From contig NZ_ALVU02000001.1 of assembly GCF_000332075.2 (NCBI RefSeq), forward strand, positions 3,360,324 to 3,424,323: DNA of 64,000 nucleotides. Direction: 5' to 3'. The notes under the pieces were generated by a model. It ran no database searches. It had not been told where the DNA came from and saw nothing but the letters and a program-made list of their open reading frames with translations. The position numbers and the translations under genes were made by a program. Source of the DNA: Synechocystis sp. PCC 7509. GTDB taxonomy: Bacteria > Cyanobacteriota > Cyanobacteriia > Cyanobacteriales > Chroococcidiopsidaceae. Positions 35,192 through 44,716 of this stretch are shown one piece after another. Each line of letters starts with the position of its first letter. Position 1 is the stretch's first letter.

Positions 35192-36094
35192 TCATTCTTC
35201 GCTGAGAATAGCCGTTTGAGCCAACCAATCAATAATCAAAGGATTTACTTTGTCTGGTGCTTCATCGTGGGGACAGTGACCAGCATTGGCAATCGGCTTC
35301 ACCTGTACCGGTTGACCCATTGCGCTTAAGTCTTGAAAAATCTTCGACCCATTAATCGGAGTCCAGGGGTCAGCATCTCCCCAAATTACCAACAACGGAC
35401 ACTGAACTTTAGGCAATAACTGAGCAGGGGTTGGCCCTGGAGGTGCAGTTAAAATTGACACAAAAACCTGTTGCGCCCCTTCGTCGCAAGATGGTTGATA
35501 CAGCAGGTCTACAAGCTCATCGGTAACGGCTGTGCGATCGCGATACACTTGCATCAGACTCCGCCTTATTTGCGACTTTTGCCGCACTCTATTAAACAAA
35601 ACTTTGCCAGTAATCTTAGAACGTATTAAGCGATTAAATGCGCCCATTACCAACCTTAAAGGCGGATTTAGTTCGTGGGGACGGTGGCTAAGTCCTCCCG
35701 CACAGTTAATTAGAATTCCCCCCGCCGCAATGTCTGGATGATTGGCAATCACCATCAAGCTTAATAATCCGCCGATAGAATTACCCACAAATACCGCCCG
35801 TTGCCGAATATGCGCCGTCCAAAAATCTTTAACTAATTCTTCCCATAATTCCATTGTGTAGTTCAACGGTGGCTTATTGGAACTTCCAAACCCCAGTAAA
35901 TCAATGGCAAATACTCGGTAGCCCGCCGCAGCTAATACAGGGATATTTTTGCGCCAGTGTCCGATAGAAGCACCGAAACCATGAATTAATAATAAAGGTT
36001 GTCCCGTACCCATGACTGTATAGCCAATTTTGTAACCTTTCCAGTCCCAAGTTAGTTTGTCGAAAATGCCAATTACCTGTTGCTCAGTGATCAC
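35192..36094 (-). CDS. Alpha/beta-hydrolase fold protein
   Basis: A 300-residue soluble hydrolase. The oxyanion region is LLLIHGFGASIGHWRKN, the nucleophile Ser lies in VFVGNSIGGLLSLMV, the acid in VIWGDADPWTP and the His in IANAGHCPHDEAPDKVN, so the triad is complete. A cap domain is visible between residues about 145 and 215. The GNSIGG elbow and the overall text resemble cyanobacterial hydrolases related to haloalkane dehalogenases and pheophytinase-like enzymes. The substrate is unknown. It lies downstream of crtH in the same direction, after a hairpin. Confidence 0.85.
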   Translation of the reverse strand: MITEQQVIGIFDKLTWDWKGYKIGYTVMGTGQPLLLIHGFGASIGHWRKNIPVLAAAGYRVFAIDLLGFGSSNKPPLNYTMELWEELVKDFWTAHIRQRAVFVGNSIGGLLSLMVIANHPDIAAGGILINCAGGLSHRPHELNPPLRLVMGAFNRLIRSKITGKVLFNRVRQKSQIRRSLMQVYRDRTAVTDELVDLLYQPSCDEGAQQVFVSILTAPPGPTPAQLLPKVQCPLLVIWGDADPWTPINGSKIFQDLSAMGQPVQVKPIANAGHCPHDEAPDKVNPLIIDWLAQTAILSEE

Positions 36095-36138
36095 AATAAA
36101 CTTTATTAATATTTGTAACTACTTAAATTGTAGATTAA

Positions 36139-36259
36139 AGGGCGTTGATGTCGGTGTTGCTGAATTGGTAATGGGTAATTGGTCATTGGTAATAATTTCA
36201 ATGAGCAATTTTCAACTTTCAACAACGCCCACAATGTCTAGTTCCCCCAGAATTGGGGG
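36139..36259. repeat. Small inverted-repeat unit with terminator-like hairpin
   Basis: GGGCGTTG (36139-36146) and CAACGCCC (36224-36231) bracket a stretch rich in ATTGGTAAT-like direct repeats, a pattern of dispersed cyanobacterial repeats. Just beyond, CCCCCAGAATTGGGGG (36244-36259) is a hairpin that could end the minus-strand crtH transcript. Confidence 0.45.
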
Positions 36260-36280
36260 TTAGGAGGTGTGTAAAGCTGT

Positions 36281-37777
36281 TTAAAGTCCCAAGTCTACCG
36301 CTACTCGATGAGCGCAAGCAAAACCAGAAAAAGCTACAGCATTCAATCCTTGTCCGGGAAAGGTACTATCACCCACGCAATAAAGCCCAGGAATTGATGT
36401 GCGGTTAAAAGGCATCCCCAATAATCCCATTAACTTCCGCCGGGGGATAGGGCCATAAGTACCATCTTGTCGATTTAAAAACCGTCGATGGCTGCGAGGC
36501 GTTCCCACTTCCATGTAGTCTAAAGCCGCATCTAAACCCGGAAAAATCTGTTCTAAACGTTTAATTATTTTTCCTGCCGCCGCTTCTTTTTTTTGTTCGT
36601 ACTCGCACTGAGAAAGCTCTTGCCAATCTTCTACCCAGCTTGGAGTAAAAGTATGAATAATATGATGACCCGCCGGGGCTAAATCGGGGTCTAGTAAGGT
36701 AGGAATTGAAACAAAAATAGTTTCTTCCATTTTTTCCCAATCTTCTACCAAAATATGATGGCATTCTGTCCCCACAGGCAACAATTGCGCCTTTACACCC
36801 AAGTGCAGATTTAAAAAACTCGGAGATTTTTGATAGCGTTGTTGCCATTTTTGCTCGGAGGCTGGCATTTTTTCTTTTGGTATCAATTTCTCGAAGGTAT
36901 CCCAGCGCGTAGCATTAGAAATAATCCTTTTTGCCCTGTAAACTTTTCCCGAAGCTAGCTTTACGCCAACGGCGCGATTATTTTCGGTCAGAATCTTTGT
37001 AACTCTAGCTTGATACTGAATTTCTCCCCCAGCTTTTTCTAGCCCATCGGCTAATTTTTGGGCAATTTGACCGACACCGCCTTTGGGGTAGTTAATTCCG
37101 CCGTAATGACGGTCAGAAAAGACCATTCCCCCATTAATCATTGGTGTCAAGTCGGCGGGGACTACTGACCAGATATAACACTCTATATCAATAAACTTCA
37201 ATAACAAAGGGTCTTTAATATACTTTCGCGCTACATCGCCCACATTTTGGGGCAAATACTTAACCAAACCCAAACAAGCCAAAGGATGCTGAAAAAATAC
37301 CCGTGCTAGATATCTTGGTTCTTCTAGGGAAAGTAAATCCATCCGATTGAGACAGTTAAAAACTGTCCAGCATTCATCGTAAAATTGGCGGATACCTTGC
37401 TTTTCGTGAGGAAAATAACTTAGGAGTTCTTGCAAAAATTTCTCATAATCGCGGTGAACTTTTACTTCTAAATTGTTAGGTAAATGATAGTGAATTTGCA
37501 CCGGGTCGGGGATCGTTTCCAGACTTACATTTACTGCCTCTAACGCTTTGGTGAGAAGGTTTGTAGTGCCTTGAGTCCCAAAGCCAAAAATCATCGACGC
37601 GCCAACATCAAAGCGGTAGCCTTCGCGCTCAAAATACCCCGCACTTCCTCCAGGAATTAAATAGCTTTCTAGAACTAGCACTTTAGCGCCCTTAGCTGCT
37701 AACTGAGTAGCCGCCACTAAGCCGCCAATACCAGCACCGATGGTGATCGCATCAAATAAAGTTTCGGCAGTAGGCAT
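36281..37777 (-). CDS. crtH: Carotenoid cis-trans isomerase CrtH (CrtISO)
   Basis: A 498-residue flavoprotein that converts poly-cis lycopene to the all-trans form in the cyanobacterial/plant carotenoid route. The dinucleotide fold is [20 protein letters not shown], then [40 protein letters not shown] and the C-terminal FAD motif [20 protein letters not shown] are typical of CrtISO. The length is as expected (about 500). A related family, CrtI/CrtO ketolases, is less likely given the SAGYFEREG and MIFGFG motifs. Confidence 0.88.
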   Translation of the reverse strand: MPTAETLFDAITIGAGIGGLVAATQLAAKGAKVLVLESYLIPGGSAGYFEREGYRFDVGASMIFGFGTQGTTNLLTKALEAVNVSLETIPDPVQIHYHLPNNLEVKVHRDYEKFLQELLSYFPHEKQGIRQFYDECWTVFNCLNRMDLLSLEEPRYLARVFFQHPLACLGLVKYLPQNVGDVARKYIKDPLLLKFIDIECYIWSVVPADLTPMINGGMVFSDRHYGGINYPKGGVGQIAQKLADGLEKAGGEIQYQARVTKILTENNRAVGVKLASGKVYRAKRIISNATRWDTFEKLIPKEKMPASEQKWQQRYQKSPSFLNLHLGVKAQLLPVGTECHHILVEDWEKMEETIFVSIPTLLDPDLAPAGHHIIHTFTPSWVEDWQELSQCEYEQKKEAAAGKIIKRLEQIFPGLDAALDYMEVGTPRSHRRFLNRQDGTYGPIPRRKLMGLLGMPFNRTSIPGLYCVGDSTFPGQGLNAVAFSGFACAHRVAVDLGL

Positions 37778-38059
37778 ACATTCAACTTTGTTTAAGAGTT
37801 CTAAATAAAATTTTTGCGCTTGCTGGATATACAGTTTAGCTCTTTTTAGCTCTCCGCACCAGGCAAAAAAAATAGGATGGGTCTGCTGACTTGAGCCGAC
37901 CTATCCCATCTGCCGATCCTTAAAGAGAGGAGAACACTGAAAATTACTATAAACTTGATTGAGAATTTATGTCAATAGCTAATGCAAATTATTTTCAATT
38001 AGCGGCAAAAACTATAGGAGTAAAACAGACTTTTTTTCCAGATTGGTACTAAGAATATT
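37778..38059. other. Spacer between crtH and upp with a 9-bp hairpin
   Basis: GGATGGGTC (37875-37883) pairs with GACCTATCC (37898-37906) with one G-T pair. AGAGAGGAGAACACTG follows at about 37925, but no ORF starts there. It may be a leader structure or a small RNA. The promoters of both divergent genes must be in this spacer. Confidence 0.35.
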
Positions 38060-38749
38060 ATGATGAGTCAGACTTTAAAAGAAGTGCCACCCCTAGCTAT
38101 GACACTGCAACTACGTGTTTACGTTCCCCCCCATCCTTTAATCAAGCACTGGCTAGGAGTTGCCCGCGATGAGGCCACGCCGTCAGTATTGTTTAGAAGT
38201 GCGATGACTGAGTTAGGGCGTTGGCTTACTTACGAGGCAATCCGCGACTGGTTGCCTACAGAAGAAACTATCGTGCAAACGCCCCTAGCACCTTGCAAAG
38301 CGACGATGATTGATTTTACAATTCCGATTGCCGTAGTACCAATTTTACGAGCGGGGTTGTCTTTGCTTGAAGGAGCGCAGACATTGTTACCTTTGGCATC
38401 CATTTATCATTTGGGATTGGTACGAGATGAAGCAACTCTTACTCCTACTTGCTATCTCAATAAATTACCTGCGCAGTTTGTACCCGAAACTAGAGTATTG
38501 ATTCCTGAGCCAATGTTGGCAACGGGCGGCTCAATTATGGCAGCAATGGAGCAATTGGTATCTAGAGGAGTAGACCCAGCCAAGGTGCGGATTATTTCAG
38601 TAGTAGCTGCGCCTCCAGCTTTGCAAAAACTCAGTGTTGCTTATCCAAATTTGATTATTTACAGTGCAGCTATTGACGAAGAATTAAACGATCGCGGGTT
38701 TATTGTGCCAGGATTAGGGGACGCAGGCGATCGCACCTTTGGCACTTGA
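38060..38749 (+). CDS. upp: Uracil phosphoribosyltransferase
   Basis: A 229-residue salvage enzyme converting uracil and PRPP to UMP. Family text includes HPLIKHWLGVARDEATPSVL, RSAMTELGRWLTYEAIRDWL, VPILRAGLSLLEGA and the PRPP loop LIPEPMLATGGSIMAAMEQL (the usual Asp before PMLATG is Glu here). The C-terminal uracil-binding block is FIVPGLGDAGDRTFGT, complete. The frame has adjacent ATGs at 38060 and 38063. Confidence 0.93.
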   Translation: MMSQTLKEVPPLAMTLQLRVYVPPHPLIKHWLGVARDEATPSVLFRSAMTELGRWLTYEAIRDWLPTEETIVQTPLAPCKATMIDFTIPIAVVPILRAGLSLLEGAQTLLPLASIYHLGLVRDEATLTPTCYLNKLPAQFVPETRVLIPEPMLATGGSIMAAMEQLVSRGVDPAKVRIISVVAAPPALQKLSVAYPNLIIYSAAIDEELNDRGFIVPGLGDAGDRTFGT

Positions 38750-38813
38750 GGGGCAATACTTCCGGTAAAATAGTCTGTATTTAGAGCGAGTCATTTTTGA
38801 AGACGGTAAGCAT

Positions 38814-39158
38814 ATGAATCAGCGCGATGGATTTACAGGCGGCTTTATAGCAGGGACAGTTGTAGGCAGTGTTGTAGGCGGTGTCATCGGCGCACTACTC
38901 GCTTCACGAGTTTTAAATGAAGCAGACAGCGATATCGAGCCAAGAAAGAAAACAAACTTAGCAGAGGGTAGTAACTCTAGACCAAAACGCCGTCCGCTTA
39001 AAGCTTCTTCCGAACAAACAATTGAGGTGGCGCGGCGCTCTTTAGAAGACAAAATTGCCCAACTAAATGAAACAATTGACGAAGTACGCCTAAACTTGGG
39101 CAATGTAAATGGAAACCCACTACCAGCCAATTTAGAAAGGACTACTTTGGGAGAATAA
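38814..39158 (+). CDS. YtxH-like small membrane-associated protein
   Basis: A 114-residue protein with a Gly/Val-rich hydrophobic segment near the start (GGFIAGTVVGSVVGGVIGAL) and a helical, charged tail (SLEDKIAQLNETIDEVRLNL), the layout of YtxH/gas-vesicle-protein-like proteins in cyanobacteria. Role unknown, probably membrane- or stress-related. It follows upp by 65 bp in the same direction. Confidence 0.7.
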   Translation: MNQRDGFTGGFIAGTVVGSVVGGVIGALLASRVLNEADSDIEPRKKTNLAEGSNSRPKRRPLKASSEQTIEVARRSLEDKIAQLNETIDEVRLNLGNVNGNPLPANLERTTLGE

Positions 39159-39271
39159 CTCAATAGTGGGTTATTTGCCTTACTATTGTCAGAGCAAAAA
39201 TCCGCAGAAATCGGCTAGATTAAAGTCAAACCGATATCGCTGTTAAAACTTACCACTCGCTGAATTAACCT

Positions 39272-39544
39272 ATGTCTTCAATCGCGTTACTCGCCAATAC
39301 GCTATCTACTTTTATCACCATTTACACCGGGCTATTATTTGTTCGCATTTTGTTAACTTGGTTTCCCAATATCAGCTTTTACAATCAACCCTTTGCGACT
39401 CTAGCCCAACTTACCGATCCTTACCTTAATTTGTTTCGGTCAATTATTCCGCCTCTAGGTGGCATGGATTTTTCGCCAATGTTAGCAATAATCGTTCTTC
39501 AATTGTTGGGTAGCTTTGTGGCAGGAATTCCAGCATTTGTATAG
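39272..39544 (+). CDS. YggT-family membrane protein
   Basis: A 90-residue protein with two membrane segments (LSTFITIYTGLLFVRILLTW and LAIIVLQLLGSFVAGIPAFV) and the motif QLTDPYLNLFRSIIPPLGGM, the signature of the YggT/Ycf19 family. Homologues act in membrane organisation, osmotic tolerance or chloroplast c-type cytochrome biogenesis. It is followed by a strong terminator. Confidence 0.87.
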   Translation: MSSIALLANTLSTFITIYTGLLFVRILLTWFPNISFYNQPFATLAQLTDPYLNLFRSIIPPLGGMDFSPMLAIIVLQLLGSFVAGIPAFV

Positions 39545-39561
39545 AAATAATTAAAACTTGT

Positions 39562-39598
39562 AAAGACAAAACCCGCAATAAGTACGGGTTTTGTCTTT
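39562..39598. terminator. Strong hairpin terminator
   Basis: AAAGACAAAACCCG (39562-39575) pairs perfectly over 14 bp with CGGGTTTTGTCTTT (39585-39598), loop of 9 nt. It lies between the convergent YggT gene and the gene at 39640 and can serve both. Confidence 0.8.
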
Positions 39599-39639
39599 AG
39601 GGTAATGAGTAAAAACAATTACTTTCTAATCAATAATTC

Positions 39640-40083
39640 CTATCTTCTAACTTGTCCGCTAAAACCTGCGGCTTTAAACTGCTTGAGTTGCAAGGGTAAA
39701 GGCTGATTTGCGGGTACAGAAATTCGCATATTAAACTCGCTTACACCCGCAGGTATTTCAGGAATTGAGCCAAGTCTAGTACGGTTTTGCATTACTGAGT
39801 CATTGTTAGCATCGTAAATCCGCCCAAATACATCAGCGTCATAAACAGATTTACCCGAAGTATTTTCAGCTTTGCCCGTCACAATAAAACAATTAGCGGC
39901 GGTGGTAGTCCCGCTAGTAACCGCCCCTTGAGCGAGTTCTGGGGGACACTCTTTATAACCAATATCTGTTAATTTAATTTGAGTTAGCGCACTAGCTGAG
40001 GGAGTATATACCAAGGAACTTATCCCCAATAGCATAGTCAAGGCGATAACAAATAGGGAGCGTAACCGCATACACTGCACCAC
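39640..40083 (-). CDS. Secreted hypothetical protein, FxLYD-like, 147 aa
   Basis: The N-terminal signal peptide (RSLFVIALTMLLGISSLVYT, then SASA) leads to a single beta-rich domain (CFIVTGKAENTSGKSVYDAD, then VFGRIYDANNDSVMQNRTRL) that resembles FxLYD-type immunoglobulin-like domains of extracytoplasmic proteins. Two or three Cys are present (YKECPPEL, ANCF), perhaps a disulphide. Function is unknown. Confidence 0.65.
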   Translation of the reverse strand: MVQCMRLRSLFVIALTMLLGISSLVYTPSASALTQIKLTDIGYKECPPELAQGAVTSGTTTAANCFIVTGKAENTSGKSVYDADVFGRIYDANNDSVMQNRTRLGSIPEIPAGVSEFNMRISVPANQPLPLQLKQFKAAGFSGQVRR

Positions 40084-40189
40084 ATAAAAGGCAACTTTTT
40101 TAGCTTACCACGCGATCGCTCCAAGGAAAATTTACCCTACTTTGTGAGGAATCGCGATTATTAAAGTTTTGTCATAATTAATTAATCAA

Positions 40190-40789
40190 GTGCGAAAGCG
40201 CAAGTTAGCCATGACACCAGCCGATCTTGAAGCCGCCCTAAAAGCTGCTTTTAGCCGTTGCGATCACAATTTTTGCCCTTTAAGTGAGGAGCAAAAAGAA
40301 ATCCTGCTGCAAGTAGCGGCGGAATTGAGTGGGCAAAAAGCAAAAACTAATAATAGGTTAAATAACCCCTTAGACGAACTTTCCCCAGAGCAACGTCAGA
40401 GCTTTTGGCAATATATTCAAGTTCAAGAGCAACAAAATCTCTCGTGGAAAGCGCAGTTACTCAATGATTGGTTGCAAGAGCGCGATTCTGGGGAAATGCA
40501 ATTTATCCGCGAATCCTATGGTTTTGCTTGGCTTAATCGCATTCAGCCTGCACACATTGCTAAATATGCCCAAGAAGTCTTAAAACTAAAAATAGGCGAT
40601 CGCATTGAAGTAGCTAACGGTTTATGGGAATGGGTGCAAGAAAATGGTCCCTGTAGCCGCCAATGGTTTCCCTGTACAGTAGTTGCTGTAGATGACACAA
40701 GTTGTACGATTCGCTTTAGTAACGGCGCTGAATACCAAATTCAGGGCGTTTACAACTGGAATCGTTACAATTGGCGCTGGATAGAATAA
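40190..40789 (+). CDS. Hypothetical cyanobacterial protein, 199 aa
   Basis: A soluble protein. The frame opens with a GTG at 40190; the ATG at 40211 (MTPADLEAALKAAFSRCDHN) is an equally good start. The C-terminal part (LKIGDRIEVANGLWEWVQEN, CTVVAVDDTSCTIRFSNGAE, NWNRYNWRWIE) is a small beta-barrel-like module rich in Trp, similar in style to SH3/Tudor-like folds. The N-terminal half is helical. No known family is recognised. It is convergent with the protease gene, 3 bp from its stop. Confidence 0.6.
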   Translation: MRKRKLAMTPADLEAALKAAFSRCDHNFCPLSEEQKEILLQVAAELSGQKAKTNNRLNNPLDELSPEQRQSFWQYIQVQEQQNLSWKAQLLNDWLQERDSGEMQFIRESYGFAWLNRIQPAHIAKYAQEVLKLKIGDRIEVANGLWEWVQENGPCSRQWFPCTVVAVDDTSCTIRFSNGAEYQIQGVYNWNRYNWRWIE

Positions 40790-40792
40790 TAA

Positions 40793-42250
40793 CTAGCCAC
40801 CGATGCCCAAACGCCCCGCCAATGCTGGCGTTAGCGGCAAAAGGACACAAATCATCAAAAATAATGCAAGTAAGCCTAAAGCCGCTCTAGCATCGTCTGG
40901 TTCGGTAATTTCGTTGAGGCTGGGACGCTCCAAATCACGCTGTAAAAACAAAATTGCGATCGCCCAATACATGGCTACAGGGTTTGCTAATGATGCCACA
41001 GCTAAAATAATTAACGTGGCAATAGTAGCCCGTCCTGCGGTCTTGCGCCCGTAAATAGCTTGTACAATCCGCCCCCCATCCAACACCCCGGCGGGCATTA
41101 GGTTTAGAGCAGTAATCACTAAACCCAACCAACCGATTACTGTTAATGGATTTACGTCAACTAAACTATCGTGGAGATTAGCACCAATAATTACCCGTGC
41201 TAAAGTTCCCACTAATATTGAGCCTTGAAAAAACTCTGTAGGGACTTGAAACAAACTACCGGGGTGAGATAGCAATAAACCAACTATTAGCAGCAATAGA
41301 GAAAGCAAACCCCCCGCCGCCGGGCCTGCAAAAGCAATATCAAACAAAGCTTGGCGATGGGGAACTAAAGACGCAAACCGGGTAATTGCGCCAAAAGAAC
41401 CTAGTTGTAAAGTTGGTAAGAAAAAAGGCGGACTCAATTTAACTTGGTAACGTCGCGCTACAAAGTAATGAGCAAGTTCGTGGGACGCTAAAATAGCAAT
41501 AATCCCGATACCAATAGGTAAAACCTCTGTAAAACGCTCTAAGTGAGTAAAAAAATCAAAACCCAGTAATATACCAGCCGTTTCAAAAATCGTCGCCATA
41601 GTGGCAATAATTAAACCCACTGCCAAGATATACTGACTCACCGTTACTGGACGTACATCGGCGCTACGGGGAAGGATGATTACTACAGGTTTGGCATCTA
41701 CATTTTCGACCAAAAACAGCCGATAGCGATCGCTTAATTTCTCCTGCAAGGAAGCCGTCAACTTTTTGTGTACAGCTTCTGGTTCTCCGCGCAAGTTTCC
41801 CTTAATAATTACTCCTTCTTGATAGGGAATTGTTTCTACAGCAAAATAAGTATCAATACTAAAAATTCCTCTAATTGCTACCATATCGTCCGAGGGAATC
41901 GGGACTATAGTTTGCTCTGGTGGCTTGCTTGGCGTAATCGTCTCGTTGGTGGGAGTTGGTGGCGTAAGACTAGGTTTAGTTTGGGTTTGGGTTCTTAGCC
42001 GATTATTAATTGCTATATAAGCCACCGTTGAAGCTACAACTAAAAATAAAATACCCACAAGATTTAGATAAATTCCGGCAGCAAATAAGCCAAAAAACAA
42101 CAACCAAGGAGCAATTAAGACCACCGACTGTAACCAAGTCAAAAGGCCTAACTTGCCCAAAGCTTTAGCTCGATAAAAACCCCAGCCCAATATAGCGCAA
42201 GCTACCAATACAACTAAGGCGATCGTAGAAGTTTCTGATGCGGTGTACAT
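40793..42250 (-). CDS. Site-2 protease family (M50) metalloprotease, EGY1-like
   Basis: A 485-residue intramembrane zinc protease. About eight hydrophobic segments are visible. The HExxH motif is in ILASHELAHYFVARRYQVKL, and the third zinc ligand region is LNLMPAGVLDGGRIVQAIYG (the DG motif). A soluble domain between residues about 110 and 205 (DMVAIRGIFSIDTYFAVETI) matches cyanobacterial and plant EGY proteins, and the PPFFLPTLQLGSFGAITRF block is typical of this clade. S2P enzymes cut membrane-bound regulators; the substrate here is unknown. Confidence 0.88.
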   Translation of the reverse strand: MYTASETSTIALVVLVACAILGWGFYRAKALGKLGLLTWLQSVVLIAPWLLFFGLFAAGIYLNLVGILFLVVASTVAYIAINNRLRTQTQTKPSLTPPTPTNETITPSKPPEQTIVPIPSDDMVAIRGIFSIDTYFAVETIPYQEGVIIKGNLRGEPEAVHKKLTASLQEKLSDRYRLFLVENVDAKPVVIILPRSADVRPVTVSQYILAVGLIIATMATIFETAGILLGFDFFTHLERFTEVLPIGIGIIAILASHELAHYFVARRYQVKLSPPFFLPTLQLGSFGAITRFASLVPHRQALFDIAFAGPAAGGLLSLLLLIVGLLLSHPGSLFQVPTEFFQGSILVGTLARVIIGANLHDSLVDVNPLTVIGWLGLVITALNLMPAGVLDGGRIVQAIYGRKTAGRATIATLIILAVASLANPVAMYWAIAILFLQRDLERPSLNEITEPDDARAALGLLALFLMICVLLPLTPALAGRLGIGG

Positions 42251-42329
42251 TTTTAAATAAAACTACTTTTTGCTATAGCCTATAAGTCTACCGTAATCCC
42301 GTAGGCTATCCAAAAATCACCCTGGATCT

Positions 42330-44648
42330 CTAACATTGAGACTGGGCTGCTAATAGATCCTCAATTGCTTTCGTATTTACGGCTTTTGAGAAAAAATACC
42401 CCTGTGCGTATTGGCATTTGAGCGCTTTGAGTTTCATTAGTTGCTCTTTGGTTTCTACGCCTTCGGCTACAACCTCTATTCCCATATTTGCGGCTAGAGC
42501 GAGGATAGTTTGGATAATCTTAATTTTAGAATTGTCGTCATCGTCATGGTTATTCATACCCAGGACAAAAGAACGGTCAATTTTTAAGATGTCAATAGGA
42601 AAACGGTGCAGATAACTAAGGGATGAATAGCCTGTACCAAAGTCATCTAGACACAAGATTATCCCTAAACTTTTTAATTGCTTGAGAGTTTGGTCAATTT
42701 GCTGACTATTTTCTACCAGTACGCTTTCGGTAATCTCTAAATGTATATGGTTTGGTTGCAAGTTATAGGCATCCAAAATTTCTTTTATAGATTTAACTAC
42801 ATTGGGGGAGGTGAATTGTTTGCTAGAAAAGTTCACACTCATAGTGATGTCAGCGTTAGGAAATTTTACTTGCCATAAATGTAACTGCTTGCACGCCTCG
42901 CGCATTACCCACTCTCCCAAAGGAATAATTAGCCCCGTTTCTTCTGCTATAGGTATAAACTCTGTAGGTGAAACAAAGCCTAAATCGGGATGCTCCCAGC
43001 GCAATAAAGCTTCAAATCCAATGATTTTGGCAGTTTTTAGTTCTACAATCGGTTGATAATAAATTTGCAACTCTTGGCGTTCTATAGCTCGGCGCAAGTC
43101 TGTTTCTAACTGCAACGTTGCTATTGCTTGGGAGTGCATATTGCTATCAAAAATTTCATGCCTGGCTTTACCTTGAGATTTAGCGTAATACATAGCTGTA
43201 TCTGCATCGCGCAAGAGGTGGTCTGGTTGATCGTAACCTTGATTATTGATAGCAATGCCAATGCTAGTGGCGGCAAACATTTCGTGACCGCTCAAATTAA
43301 ATGGTAGTGCTAATTCCTTTTTGACTCGCTCGGCAATATCTGTCGCCGAATTGACATCTTTGATGTTGTCTAGCAAAATTGCAAATTCATCGCCTCCCAG
43401 GCGCGCTACAGTATCGCTAGAGCGGACGCATTTTTCTAAACGGCGGCTAAGTTCAATTAATAAGCGATCGCCTATGCGATGCCCCAAACTATCATTAACT
43501 AACTTAAATCGGTCGAGATCCAAAAATAAGACCGCAAACTGGTAATCTTGATGGTGTTTGGCTTTTTGAAAGCAATTGGTTAGGCGTTGCATCAACAAAG
43601 CTCGATTGGCAAGTCCTGTCAGCACATCGTGCAAAGTATCGTGGACTAATTGTTTTTCAATTTGCTTAAAATGGGTAATATCCACGATGATGCCCCGTAA
43701 AAGCTTCGTATTTCCGGCTTCATCTTTTACCGCTTGTACCAAATCGCGTAGCCAGACTTCACGACCATCTTTTGTTTTGGCTCGATACTCTACTACTTCC
43801 TCTTGTCCCATAATTACTGCCACTTGATAGCGGCTTTGAACTATCGCCAAGTCGTCAGGGTGAATATAAGTTTCCTGAAAATTCGCCTGATCCAACCATT
43901 TACTAACGGGATAGCCGAGTAATTCTTCTGCTCGTTGGCTAATAAAAGAAAATTGCATTGCGATCGCGTCGGCTTCCCAAACGATCGCATCTAGTCCATG
44001 TACTAAGTCGCGAAATCTTTGTTCTGAGGCTTGAGCTAAGGCTTGCAATACTTCGCTATGAATCTTAGCTTCCTGTAAGGTTTTAATTAAGCTTTGTAAT
44101 TGCTTTTCCATACTGCCAACTACTTTAGTGGGAAAAAAGATAATTAAAATACCTAGCCCCGTACCCAGGGTAATCGACAAAGTAAAAAATGCTAAAGTCG
44201 TTTTTTCTAAATTGTCTTGAGACAAAGTAACTTCTACAGTTCCCAAAGTGCGATTATTAAATTTAATTGGTGCTGTACTTCTAGAGTCAAGGCTCTGCCA
44301 CCATAGTTTATCTATTTGAAGATTATGTTCGTAATGTGCGATCGCCATTCCTCGCTCATCTAAAACTCTCAGACTTACTTGTTCTGTTTCGACAATTTCT
44401 TGGGCAATTATCTGGGTGTATTTGTGGCTTTGATATTTCCACAAATTCGGCTCTTGCAATACCAAGTCAGTAAATTTTTCGGCGAGGTTTTGAGCATGGA
44501 TAGTTGCAGTCCTTTTTAGGGCGGTAATTTCCAAAAAGTAGAAAATTGCTGGAAACCCCAAGCTAATTAATAACCAAACTAGCACTGTTAATGGATATAA
44601 TCGTTGTCGCAAACGTTTACTTAGTCTAATTTCTGTTTGCAAGTCCAT
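42330..44648 (-). CDS. PAS-GGDEF-EAL membrane sensor for cyclic di-GMP
   Basis: A 772-residue sensor. TM1 (YPLTVLVWLLISLGFPAIFY) and TM2 (LGTGLGILIIFFPTKVVGSM) enclose a sensory loop of about 110 residues. A PAS domain with PAC (ELLGYPVSKWLDQANFQETY, then RAKTKDGREVWLRDLVQAVK) follows. The GGDEF domain has the intact site RLGGDEFAILL and the EAL domain has GFEALLRWEHP, with EITESVLVE and DDFGTGYSSLSYL, so both synthesis and hydrolysis of c-di-GMP are possible. Such dual proteins often show one dominant activity. It is the last gene of the signalling block. Confidence 0.92.
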   Translation of the reverse strand: MDLQTEIRLSKRLRQRLYPLTVLVWLLISLGFPAIFYFLEITALKRTATIHAQNLAEKFTDLVLQEPNLWKYQSHKYTQIIAQEIVETEQVSLRVLDERGMAIAHYEHNLQIDKLWWQSLDSRSTAPIKFNNRTLGTVEVTLSQDNLEKTTLAFFTLSITLGTGLGILIIFFPTKVVGSMEKQLQSLIKTLQEAKIHSEVLQALAQASEQRFRDLVHGLDAIVWEADAIAMQFSFISQRAEELLGYPVSKWLDQANFQETYIHPDDLAIVQSRYQVAVIMGQEEVVEYRAKTKDGREVWLRDLVQAVKDEAGNTKLLRGIIVDITHFKQIEKQLVHDTLHDVLTGLANRALLMQRLTNCFQKAKHHQDYQFAVLFLDLDRFKLVNDSLGHRIGDRLLIELSRRLEKCVRSSDTVARLGGDEFAILLDNIKDVNSATDIAERVKKELALPFNLSGHEMFAATSIGIAINNQGYDQPDHLLRDADTAMYYAKSQGKARHEIFDSNMHSQAIATLQLETDLRRAIERQELQIYYQPIVELKTAKIIGFEALLRWEHPDLGFVSPTEFIPIAEETGLIIPLGEWVMREACKQLHLWQVKFPNADITMSVNFSSKQFTSPNVVKSIKEILDAYNLQPNHIHLEITESVLVENSQQIDQTLKQLKSLGIILCLDDFGTGYSSLSYLHRFPIDILKIDRSFVLGMNNHDDDDNSKIKIIQTILALAANMGIEVVAEGVETKEQLMKLKALKCQYAQGYFFSKAVNTKAIEDLLAAQSQC

Positions 44649-44716
44649 AAGAGGTGCGTTGAGACAAATAGGTTTAAGTTTCGATCTAAATCAAGTCATT
44701 ATTCCCAAACTTAAAA

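Noticed and set aside
36281-37777. CrtO-type ketolase or CrtI desaturase
   Set aside because: The motifs and length fit the CrtISO/CrtH branch better.
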